From Streptomyces eurocidicus (GTDB lineage Bacteria; Actinomycetota; Actinomycetes; Streptomycetales; Streptomycetaceae), in the NCBI RefSeq assembly GCF_002891295.1, contig NZ_LGUI01000002.1, positions 806,001 through 870,000 on the forward strand: DNA of 64,000 nt, given 5' to 3'. How positions within the stretch are numbered: the stretch's first letter is position 1; each line of letters begins with the position of its first letter. The notes beneath the pieces are model-generated. The model had not been told where the DNA came from, did not search any database, and worked only from the letters and a program-made list of their open reading frames with translations. A program made the position numbers and the translations under genes. Positions 43,972 to 51,069 of this stretch are shown here, piece after piece.

Positions 43972-45249
43972 TCAGCGCCCGCCGAAGGGCACGGCGTGCT
44001 GCCGGGCGAGCAGGTCCTCGCCGCGGTCCCGCTCGCGGACCAGATGGGCGGCGCCGTCGTGGACGAGCACCTCCGCCGGGAAGCCGTGGCTGAGGAACAG
44101 CCCGGGGGAGGCGGTGGGCCCGTAGGCGCCGGAGCGCTCCACACCGATCAGGTCGCCGGGCTCCACCCGGGGCAGCCGCACCTTCTTGCCGATGACGTCG
44201 TTCGGGGTGCACAGCGGTCCGGTGACCGTGTAGGTGTGCGCGGCCTCCTCGCCGTAGCGGCTCAGGGACCGGATGGGGAAGTTGCGTTTGACGAAGCTGC
44301 CGATGCCCACCGCGGCCATGTGGTGGTTGGTGCCCCCGTCGGCGACCACGAACTCCTCGCCCATGGACTCCTTGACGTACAGCGCCCGCACCACGTAGGT
44401 GCCGCAGGTCGCGGCCAGATAGCGACCGAGCTCGTTGATGAGGCGGCAGCCCGGGTGGGCCCGGAGGAAGGGCTCGACGGCGTCGTTGATCCCCGCGACC
44501 GCCGTCCCGACGTCGAGGTCCTTCTCGTTGTCGAAGTAGGCGACCCCGAAGCCGCCGCCGAAGTCCACGGTGTCCAGCTCGATGCCGAGCGTCCCGGCCA
44601 GCTCGGACGACAGGGCGAGGATCTCCCGGGTGTTGTGGACGATGTCGTCGGCGTTCAGGAACCGGGTGCCCATGTAGGCGTGGAAGCCGCGCACCCGTAC
44701 CCGGCGCAGCCCGGCGATCACGTTCCCCGAGCGGCGCAGGAGGTCCGCGTCGATGCCGAACTGCCGGGGCTTGCCGCTCATGGCCAGCCCGGAGCCCTTG
44801 GTGTGGAAGTCGGGGTTGACGCGCAGGAGGACGGGCAGGTCGTCGACGCCCCGGTCGGCGGCGATCCGCTCCAGCTCCGCGACCTCGTCGAGGGACTCGC
44901 ACACGATCGCGTACAGACCGGCGGCGACACATGCCTTAAGTTCGGTCCGGGTCTTGCCGGGGCCGAGGAAGATGACGTCCGCCGGGGCGACGCCGGCCCG
45001 CTGGACCGTCATGAGCTCCACCATGGAGGAGATCTCGGCGCCCGCGCCGAGCGAGGCGAGGTAGCCGCAGACGCCGATGTTGGGGTTGGCCTTGAGGGAG
45101 TAGAAGAGGTCGACGGCCGGGTGCAGCCGCTGTCTCAGGTGGGAGTAGACGTCGTGCAGCACACCGGCGTCGTAGACGAACAGCGGGGTGCCGAACCGCT
45201 CGGCGAGCTCGGTGACCGGTATCCCCTGGACATGGAACGCGCTGCTCAT
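43972..45249 (-). CDS. PLP-dependent decarboxylase, DAPDC-fold (BtrK-like)
   Basis: A 425-residue fold type III decarboxylase related to diaminopimelate decarboxylase. The PLP lysine lies in VDLFYSLKANPNIGVCGYLA (Lys53). Other marks: GAEISSMVELMTVQRAGV, DFGGGFGVAYFDNEKD and SVGPLCTPNDVI in variant form (VTGPLCTPNDVIG) near the second-subunit Cys. BtrK of butirosin biosynthesis, a member of this fold, decarboxylates glutamyl-S-ACP. Neighbouring ATP-grasp and ACP genes make the same chemistry likely here. The ATG at 45249 overlaps the ATP-grasp stop (ATGA). Free-amino-acid substrates cannot be excluded. Confidence 0.87.
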   Translation of the reverse strand: MSSAFHVQGIPVTELAERFGTPLFVYDAGVLHDVYSHLRQRLHPAVDLFYSLKANPNIGVCGYLASLGAGAEISSMVELMTVQRAGVAPADVIFLGPGKTRTELKACVAAGLYAIVCESLDEVAELERIAADRGVDDLPVLLRVNPDFHTKGSGLAMSGKPRQFGIDADLLRRSGNVIAGLRRVRVRGFHAYMGTRFLNADDIVHNTREILALSSELAGTLGIELDTVDFGGGFGVAYFDNEKDLDVGTAVAGINDAVEPFLRAHPGCRLINELGRYLAATCGTYVVRALYVKESMGEEFVVADGGTNHHMAAVGIGSFVKRNFPIRSLSRYGEEAAHTYTVTGPLCTPNDVIGKKVRLPRVEPGDLIGVERSGAYGPTASPGLFLSHGFPAEVLVHDGAAHLVRERDRGEDLLARQHAVPFGGR

Positions 45250-46667
45250 GGCGTCCTTTCGGTCGTGTCGAAGCGGCTGAGCGCGGTGGTCACGCGCCGG
45301 TCCAGGGCGGCCAGGCCCGCCCGGTCGGCGGCGAACAGCACGGCGTACAGCCGGCCGTCGAAGGGCGTGGGGGGCTCGCCCCCGCCCGGCGTGGGCGCCT
45401 GGGCGTTGACGGTGCCGAAGCAGGTGACGACGAGCCCGTCGCGCCCCCGGGGCGGCTCGGCCAGCGGGCCGAGCGCCTCGGTCAGCGCCGGGAAGCCGAC
45501 GGGCCCGGCCGGGCGCAGCGGGTAGTGCTTGGCCAGGGCCGCGCCGTCGCCCCTGCCGAAGAGCTCGGTGACCCGGCCCTGGTAACTGGACATGTTCAGC
45601 CGGGCGTTGATCTCCAGTACCGGGTAGACCAGGCCGTCCGCGCCCAGCAGCGCGTCCACGCCCACGATCCCGAAGAACCCGTCCGCGAACAGCCGCTTGC
45701 CCAGCAGTTCGGCGGCGACGGCGAGCTCGTCCCGCTGCGCGGCGGTCAGGTCGGCGGGCATGACATGGCCGAGGTGCACGCCCCCGGCGGTGAGCGCCTC
45801 CTTGACGAAGTCGAGCCGCACCCGCCCATGGCGGTCGACGGTGAACTGGTAGTTCAGGTCGAAGCGCTTGGGCAGGAACGCCTCGACGACGACGTGCAGC
45901 GCGTCGTCCCCGGTCCGCCGGACCCTGCGGTCGACCATCCGCAGCAGCCGGTCGGCCTTCTTCCGGCTGTCGAGGACGACCAGTCCTCTGCCGGAGACGC
46001 CGTAGGCGTCCTTGACGATGACCGGCCCGCCCTCGCGCAGCCCCTCCTCGAGCGCGTGCCGCAGCTCGCCCGCGGTCTCGCAGCAGAAGCCGGGGATGGT
46101 ACGCAGCCCCAGCTCCTCGGTGGCGCGCCGGCTGTAGATCTTGCTGTTGACACGCTCGTAGGTGAGGGCGTCGGGCACCGCCGGGCGCAGCCCGGTGAGT
46201 TCGGCGATGCGCTGTTCCCGGTCCGAGGCGCCCATGGGCATCAGCCGGGCGCCGTCCCGCGCGAGCCCGCGCAGACGGTCCAGGAGCTCCGGCGAGTCCA
46301 GCACCGCGGCGGCGGTGCCCCCGTCGGCGGCGGGCGCCCGGGTGACCAGCTCGGCGGGCGCGCCGAGGCCGGTCCGCTCCGCGTAGCGCCGGTAGTGCGC
46401 GTCCAGGGGGCGGTCGAGCAGCAGATGGTCGCCGGGCTCGGCCAGCAGGGCCCCCAGCTCCTCCATGCGCTGCACGGTGGCCGCCGTGGCGGAACCGCGT
46501 ACCGCCGGGAGACCGGTGTACCCGCGCGCCCAGCGGTTCTCGACCTCGAAGTTGCACAGCCAGACGAACCGGGCGTCCCGGTCGCCGGTGAGCGCTTCCT
46601 TGAGGTCCTTGGTGGAGGAAAGCCCCTCGGCGGAGGGGCCTTCCCCGGTGTGTGAGAGGCCGGACAC
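45246..46667 (-). CDS. ATP-grasp amino acid:carrier-protein ligase (BtrJ-like)
   Basis: A 473-residue ATP-grasp enzyme. ATP-grasp marks: GPVIVKDAYGVSGRGLVVLD (nucleotide loop), DLNYQFTVDRHGRVRLDF and VYPVLEINARLNMSSYQG (metal-binding E-I-N-A-R). BtrJ, an ATP-grasp protein of butirosin biosynthesis, joins glutamate to its ACP. Gene order ATP-grasp, decarboxylase, ACP argues for the same role. GTG 46667 was chosen for its ten-base spacing from GGAGG; GTG 46676, overlapping the previous stop, is also possible. Substrate amino acid cannot be read from the sequence. Confidence 0.82.
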   Translation of the reverse strand: MSGLSHTGEGPSAEGLSSTKDLKEALTGDRDARFVWLCNFEVENRWARGYTGLPAVRGSATAATVQRMEELGALLAEPGDHLLLDRPLDAHYRRYAERTGLGAPAELVTRAPAADGGTAAAVLDSPELLDRLRGLARDGARLMPMGASDREQRIAELTGLRPAVPDALTYERVNSKIYSRRATEELGLRTIPGFCCETAGELRHALEEGLREGGPVIVKDAYGVSGRGLVVLDSRKKADRLLRMVDRRVRRTGDDALHVVVEAFLPKRFDLNYQFTVDRHGRVRLDFVKEALTAGGVHLGHVMPADLTAAQRDELAVAAELLGKRLFADGFFGIVGVDALLGADGLVYPVLEINARLNMSSYQGRVTELFGRGDGAALAKHYPLRPAGPVGFPALTEALGPLAEPPRGRDGLVVTCFGTVNAQAPTPGGGEPPTPFDGRLYAVLFAADRAGLAALDRRVTTALSRFDTTERTP

Positions 46668-46672
46668 CCGCC

Positions 46673-47623
46673 TCACCCCTCCCTGTGAGTGATCACCATG
46701 GCGCCGAAGGTGGCGCCGAGGCCCACGGACACCAGGACGTAGTGCCTGCCGGGGACCAGCCGGCCCCGGTCGCGCAGCGTCGTGTAGTTCACGAAGACGT
46801 CCGCGGCGTAGGTGTGGCTGTAGTGGGGCACGTTGTCGAGGAAGAACTTCCCGGGGTCGGCCCCCATCTCCTTGATCGTCTGCCGCCACGACACCAGGTT
46901 CACGTTGTGCGGGATCACCAGGTCGATGTCGTCGAAGGACAGCTCCGCGCGGGCCACCGCCTCGTAGATCACATCGCCGAGCACGGTGCCGTAGATCTGC
47001 CCGAAGCCCTGGGTCTGCTCCCGGGTCATGTCCAGACCCGCGGCGAACTCGCCGAGGGTGCGCGTGGTGAAGGAGCGCACCTCGTCCCCGGTGCCGCCCA
47101 CGGTGACGAGACAGGCCGCCGCCGCGTCGGCCATGATCGCGCTGTGCGGGATCAGCTGGACCTTGGGGGAGTACGCCCGCTCGCCGGTGACCATCAGCGC
47201 GTACGCGCCGGGCGGGGCCTCCGCCCGCAGCAGCTCGCCCACCAGGTCGACGGCGCCCAGGCTGCTGACGCACGCCTGCTGGGTCAGGGCGAACGCCTCG
47301 GCGTCGCGCAGGCCGAGCTCCTCGCGGATCACCTGCGCGGCGTCGATGTGCGGGGGAGTGACGGCCTGCATGGTGTGCGCGTAGACGACGTACGCGACAC
47401 GGCGTCCCTCGGGCAGCGCCTTCAGGGCCCGCCGGGCCGAGTGGAGCACCAGGTCGAACAGCCCGGTGTCCGGGTCGAAGCGCAGCCGGTCCAGTCCGTA
47501 GATCTTGCGGAAGACACCGACCTCGGCGCGCCGGAGCCCCAGGTCCCCGGCGACGTCGTCGATCCGCACGCTGCGCTCGGGGAGGAAGGACTCGATCCGT
47601 TCCAGCGTCGTGGTGGCGGTCAT
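46673..47623 (-). CDS. 3-oxoacyl-[ACP] synthase III-like enzyme with C-H-H active site
   Basis: A 316-residue condensing enzyme. The Cys nucleophile is in EAFALTQQACVSSLGAVDL (Cys118), the first His in DLVIPHNVNLVSWRQ (His239). The third catalytic residue, Asn in G-N-T-S of FabH, is replaced by His in PHYSHTYAADVFVNY (His270). KAS III members with altered triads (for example the acyltransferase CerJ) do reactions other than C-C condensation. It could join the aminoacyl-ACP product to an extender, or act as an acyl transferase. The N-terminus is shorter than in FabH. Confidence 0.85.
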   Translation of the reverse strand: MTATTTLERIESFLPERSVRIDDVAGDLGLRRAEVGVFRKIYGLDRLRFDPDTGLFDLVLHSARRALKALPEGRRVAYVVYAHTMQAVTPPHIDAAQVIREELGLRDAEAFALTQQACVSSLGAVDLVGELLRAEAPPGAYALMVTGERAYSPKVQLIPHSAIMADAAAACLVTVGGTGDEVRSFTTRTLGEFAAGLDMTREQTQGFGQIYGTVLGDVIYEAVARAELSFDDIDLVIPHNVNLVSWRQTIKEMGADPGKFFLDNVPHYSHTYAADVFVNYTTLRDRGRLVPGRHYVLVSVGLGATFGAMVITHREG

Positions 47624-47630
47624 CCGCGCC

Positions 47631-48455
47631 TCACCCGCCGACGTGCTCGGCGCGCACGAGCCAGCTCCGGGAGACCCCGCGCCGGTCGCGCGGCTGCACC
47701 TCGTACGGCCAGCGGCCCTCTCCGGCGCCGGGCTCGCCGGGCTCCTTCAGGTCCCGGACCTTCCAGCCCGCGGCCGAGAGGAACTCCTCCGGCTCGTCCG
47801 TGCCGAACAGCCAGGGCGTCCCGTCCTCCTTCAGGCCCTTGAGGAACGTCTGCGAGAACGGGCTGCGCAGCAGCGCCTTGCTCACGAAGTCGACCGCCAG
47901 CCAGCTGCCCGGCGCGGAGGCCGCGCCGAGGGCCCGCAGCAGCCCGGCGGACTGTTCCCGGGTGAGGAAGAACATCAGTCCCTCGGCGACCCAGAGCGTG
48001 GGGCGGGACGGGTCGAACCCGGCCCGGGTCAGAGCGGGCAGCCAGTCCTCCGCCAGGTCGGCCCTGACCTCCCTGCGGTCCGTCGTCGCCGTGGCGTCCA
48101 GCCGGGCGAGCCGGGCGCGCTTCTCGTCGACGAGCGCGGCGTGGTCCAGCTCGTACACCGTGGTGCCGGCGGGCCAGGGGAGGCGGAACGCGCGGGTGTC
48201 CATGCCGGCCGCGACGAGGACGACCTGCTCGACGGCGTTCTCGCGCAGCACGGTGCCGATGCCGTCGTCGAAGTACTTGGTACGGATCGCGATGAAGGGG
48301 AGCAGCCCGCCGCCGCCGTACTTGTCGAGCAGCTCGAACCCGCGCGGAGCCGCGAGGTCCCGGGCGAACGGGTCCCGGAACATCGCGTCGTCCCGCTCGG
48401 ACTCCACGGCGCGGGCGGCCGCCGTCCACTGGGCCGTATAGGAAACAGCTTCCAT
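47631..48455 (-). CDS. SAM-dependent methyltransferase, TIGR00027/COG3315 (PPM/LCM-like) family
   Basis: A 274-residue methyltransferase. SAM-binding motif QVVLVAAGMDTRAFRLPWP, family start MFRDPFARDLA, then VYELDHAALVDEKRARL and LWVAEGLMFFLTREQ are diagnostic for the leucine-carboxyl-methyltransferase-like group. In biosynthetic clusters these enzymes usually methylate carboxyl or hydroxyl groups. It lies eight bases before the KAS III start, inside the operon, so it should tailor the same product. Confidence 0.9.
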   Translation of the reverse strand: MEAVSYTAQWTAAARAVESERDDAMFRDPFARDLAAPRGFELLDKYGGGGLLPFIAIRTKYFDDGIGTVLRENAVEQVVLVAAGMDTRAFRLPWPAGTTVYELDHAALVDEKRARLARLDATATTDRREVRADLAEDWLPALTRAGFDPSRPTLWVAEGLMFFLTREQSAGLLRALGAASAPGSWLAVDFVSKALLRSPFSQTFLKGLKEDGTPWLFGTDEPEEFLSAAGWKVRDLKEPGEPGAGEGRWPYEVQPRDRRGVSRSWLVRAEHVGG

Positions 48456-48476
48456 GGTCGCTACCTCCGGAAGAAG

Positions 48477-48716
48477 TCAGACCGTGGCGAAGAACGCCTT
48501 TTCGATGGCGGAGAGGGTCTGGAAGTCCTGGATGTCGATGGTGTCGAAATCGATCTCGACACCGCTGGCGCCCTCGATCGCGTAGACGAGTTCGACGAAG
48601 GAGAGCGAGTCGACGAGCCTGCTCTCGATCAGGTTCTCGTCCGGGGACAGGGTGTCGCGTTCCGGGTGCCGGTTCAGGATCCAGGCACGGACGTCTTCGA
48701 TTCCTGTCGAAGCCAT
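48477..48716 (-). CDS. Acyl carrier protein (second of two)
   Basis: A 79-residue carrier protein: IEDVRAWILNRHPERDTLSP, then ESRLVDSLSFVELVYAIEGA with the phosphopantetheine Ser in D-S-L, and a helix DFQTLSAIEKAFFATV. It is adjacent to the aaRS-like ligase and the second AcpS, so it is the likely acceptor of the amino acid activated by that ligase. Its ATG lies within the 3' end of the AcpS gene (43 bases of overlap in another frame). Confidence 0.92.
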   Translation of the reverse strand: MASTGIEDVRAWILNRHPERDTLSPDENLIESRLVDSLSFVELVYAIEGASGVEIDFDTIDIQDFQTLSAIEKAFFATV

Positions 48717-49186
48717 TTCCACTCCTCGGTTGTCCGGTCCGCGGCCGTCCGACCGGTGTCGGTCGCGCCGTCGGGTGCTTCGGTTCGTCGCAGGGGGGAT
48801 TCCGGCACGGGCCCGGAATAGGCGATCGCGATGGCACAGGGGTCGTCGTGCGAAATGCTCACGTCGATGTACTCGACGAGGGCGGCCCGCGCCAGCCGGG
48901 CGGCTCGGCCGCCCAGTTCCACCACGGGCCAGCCGCCGTCCGCCCTGAGGATTTCGATGTCCTGCCACGGCAGGGTCTGCCCCGCCGCCCGGAAGAGCTT
49001 GAAGACCGCTTCCTTCGCGGCCAGCCGGCCGGCGATTCCCGGGATGTCCAGGCCGGCGTCCGTGCGGGAGAGCGCGAGTTCCGCGCCGGAGAGCATCCGG
49101 GACAGCACCGGCCGGCCGCCGGCGGCCAGCAGGCCGCGGACCCTTCCGTAAGGGACCAGGTCGATGCCGACTCGTCCCCGCTCCAT
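48674..49186 (-). CDS. AcpS-type holo-[acyl-carrier-protein] synthase (second copy)
   Basis: A 170-residue phosphopantetheinyl transferase: MERGRVGIDLVPYGRVRGL with the first metal-binding Asp, MLSGAELALSRTDAG, GRLAAKEAVFKLFRAAGQ (Glu-Ala-x-x-Lys) and DVSISHDDPCAIAIAY. It differs clearly from the copy at the other end of the operon, which suggests that each serves a different ACP. The last 45 residues (Thr/Arg/Glu-rich) overlap the ACP gene and have no family counterpart. ATG 49186 begins one base after the upstream stop. Confidence 0.87.
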   Translation of the reverse strand: MERGRVGIDLVPYGRVRGLLAAGGRPVLSRMLSGAELALSRTDAGLDIPGIAGRLAAKEAVFKLFRAAGQTLPWQDIEILRADGGWPVVELGGRAARLARAALVEYIDVSISHDDPCAIAIAYSGPVPESPLRRTEAPDGATDTGRTAADRTTEEWKWLRQESKTSVPGS

Positions 49187-49187
49187 G

Positions 49188-50057
49188 TCAGGAGACCTGC
49201 GCGGACGCCCGGCGGACGGTCTCGAGGGCGCCTCGGGCGTCGTCGCCGTGCTGCTCCAGCAGTACCGCGAGCCAGCGTTCGAGACCGAACGCGACACAGC
49301 TGGTGTGGACGAACCCGTCGTCCTTCGCGTGCCGGATGGAGCACCGTTCGCCGAAGAAGTTGCGGTGGTTGTTCACCGAGGCGATCGCCAGGTCGCCGGC
49401 CTGGAACTCGTACTTCACCGGGCTGACCTTCGCCAGCAGCGCGCGTGCCCCGCCCTTCTCGAAGAACGGGTCGGTCGCCGGCACCTTCGTAAGCTTCAGC
49501 GACAGGGCGTCGGCGAACGCCAGAATGCGTTCGGTGAACCGTGCGAGGACGTCCTGCGCGTACTCGGGGGTGCCCAGCGCCACGATCTCCCGCATCTGGA
49601 AGCTCAGCAGCCGCCGCAGGCCGCTGAAGTGGTCCTCGTGCCGGAAGCAGCGGTTGACCAGGGTGACCGAGGTGTCCTCGGTGAGGTGGGCGTCCTCGAA
49701 GTAGAGGAAGGCGCCGTAGCAGGTGGCGTGCGACAGGCCGATCCGCGCGTCCTTGAGATCGCCCCGCGCGAACCGGCCCCCGGAGGGCTTGCGGGACCCT
49801 TCCAGGTCCAGCGCGGCGCCGGCGAAGACCAGGTGCGGGAAGTTCGTGTAGACGTCGAACTTCTCCAGGTCGTGCAGCGGGTAGACGGGCGGCGGCAGAA
49901 TCTCGCGCGCGCCCGACGCCCGCCCCCAGCCGGAGAACGTCCGGTCCAGCTCCAGGAGGAGGTCGGTCTGATCGGGGGAGAGGATGACCACGGCGTCCGT
50001 GGCACCGCCGCCGGGGGTTCGGGTGAAACCGGTGTCCTGCTGCGGGACGACTGTCAT
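49188..50057 (-). CDS. Amino acid:[carrier protein] ligase, class II aaRS-like
   Basis: A 289-residue homologue of the seryl-tRNA-synthetase-like enzymes (Bradyrhizobium Bll0957 type) that load glycine or alanine onto a carrier protein's phosphopantetheine instead of tRNA. Evidence: a motif-2-like NRCFRHEDHFSGLRRLLSFQ, motif 3 in CVAFGLERWLAVLLEQHG, a Cys in LSHATCYGAF (about 113) and a Cys just before motif 3 (about 254), matching the zinc-ligand Cys pair of that family. No tRNA-binding coiled coil is present. Its ATG overlaps the diiron oxygenase stop (ATGA). Amino acid substrate is unknown. Confidence 0.85.
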   Translation of the reverse strand: MTVVPQQDTGFTRTPGGGATDAVVILSPDQTDLLLELDRTFSGWGRASGAREILPPPVYPLHDLEKFDVYTNFPHLVFAGAALDLEGSRKPSGGRFARGDLKDARIGLSHATCYGAFLYFEDAHLTEDTSVTLVNRCFRHEDHFSGLRRLLSFQMREIVALGTPEYAQDVLARFTERILAFADALSLKLTKVPATDPFFEKGGARALLAKVSPVKYEFQAGDLAIASVNNHRNFFGERCSIRHAKDDGFVHTSCVAFGLERWLAVLLEQHGDDARGALETVRRASAQVS

Positions 50058-50920
50058 CGGATGATTCCCGTCTTCTCCAGGTACTTGGCGGTCTTGCGGA
50101 AGACGCTCCGCTCGAACTCGGCGCGGGCGGGCGACGCCAGCAGCTCCGTGCGCAGTTCCTGCGGTTTCTCGATTCCGGCGTCGCGGTACACCTGTGGGTT
50201 GTACAGCGTCTCGAAGCTGTAGGTCATATAGCGCCTGACGTACGCCGCTATGTCGTTCAGCTCCTGCTCCGTGGACGTCCGCCGCACCTCGGCGAACAGG
50301 ACGGAGACCAGCTCCCGGCCGAAGGCGATGTGCCGGGACTCGTCCTGGTGGTGAATGCGGTTGATGGCCCGGATCGTGTCGTCCAGCCGCTCGTCCAGCG
50401 CCATCCTGGAGTTGAAGTGGTCGACCAGCTCCTCGAAGACGAGAATGCGGGTGAACACCAGCAGGCTCTCCACCTCGGCCCGCGGCGCCTCGGCGGTGAT
50501 GCCGCCCGGCTGCCGGTATATCTTGCCGTAGCGGAGGCAGAACTCCGCGAAGAACCACATGTGTTCGTTCTCCTCACCGATGAAGTGGTGGAAGAACTCG
50601 GAAGGGGTCTCGAAGCCCTTGGTGTGGATCCTTCTGGTCACATCGATGAGCAGTTCGCGGATGCCGTGCACATTGAGGCTGTAGAAATTGAGGCTCTCGT
50701 ACCGCGACAACGCGTGGAGCTGCTCCCCGGTCAGCCGCTCGGTCGCGGTCGTGCCATGGGTCGTGGTGAGTTCCGGGCTCATCCACCACATGTCCTCGGG
50801 GAGGCTGTCCGGCCACTCGAAAAGCTTGTAGGGGTTGTAGTAATCCTCGACCGACTTCGAGCTCAGCCGGTCGAGGATACCCAGGAAGCGATCGTTCCGG
50901 TCGATTAGGGTGCTGACCAC
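50054..50920 (-). CDS. AurF/CmlI-like diiron N-oxygenase
   Basis: A 288-residue ferritin-like protein starting at GTG 50920 after GAGGGAGTAAGC. Iron ligand motifs of the AurF family are visible: FIGEENEHMWFFAEFC (E-x-x-x-H near 116-120), LVFEELVDHFNSRMAL (Glu near 163-164) and NRIHHQDESRHIAFGREL (H-x-x-E-x-x-H near 191-197). AurF oxidises p-aminobenzoate and CmlI the aryl amine of chloramphenicol precursors to nitro groups. Here an alkyl or aminoacyl amine on a carrier is the likely substrate. It is the first gene of the 13-gene leftward operon, so it probably directs the pathway. A start at 50983 is less likely. Confidence 0.9.
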   Translation of the reverse strand: MVSTLIDRNDRFLGILDRLSSKSVEDYYNPYKLFEWPDSLPEDMWWMSPELTTTHGTTATERLTGEQLHALSRYESLNFYSLNVHGIRELLIDVTRRIHTKGFETPSEFFHHFIGEENEHMWFFAEFCLRYGKIYRQPGGITAEAPRAEVESLLVFTRILVFEELVDHFNSRMALDERLDDTIRAINRIHHQDESRHIAFGRELVSVLFAEVRRTSTEQELNDIAAYVRRYMTYSFETLYNPQVYRDAGIEKPQELRTELLASPARAEFERSVFRKTAKYLEKTGIIR

Positions 50921-51025
50921 GCTTACTCCCTCACATCGCCTGATGTCCTGCGCGTTGAAGACGATATGGAGAATTGCGTGCATGGGGCAATGACCGGAAG
51001 TGGACTGTCCGGGACCGGTCAGCTT

Positions 51026-51056
51026 CCCGGGGCCGGTCGGCTTCCGTGGCCCCGGG
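51026..51056. terminator. Hairpin between the solute-binding protein and the cluster
   Basis: Nine-base perfect stem cccggggcc (51026-51034) with 51048-51056, 13-base loop, just downstream of the leftward solute-binding gene stop (51070). It isolates that gene from the cluster promoter region at 50921-51025. Confidence 0.6.
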
Positions 51057-51069
51057 GTCCGCGCGCTCC

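Noticed and set aside
38744..50920. Idea that the cluster makes butirosin or another aminoglycoside.
   Set aside because: Only the side-chain-type enzymes resemble butirosin genes; there are no 2-deoxystreptamine, glycosyltransferase or aminotransferase genes, and N-oxygenase and dehydrogenases do not fit.
38744..50920. Idea that the cluster is a standard polyketide or NRPS pathway.
   Set aside because: No modular synthase, no adenylation or condensation domain and no type II KS-alpha/CLF pair of the classical kind; only discrete ACP-based enzymes.
50921..50983. Longer N-terminus for the diiron oxygenase starting at ATG 50983.
   Set aside because: The 21 added residues have no family counterpart and no ribosome site; GTG 50920 has GAGGGAG at good spacing.
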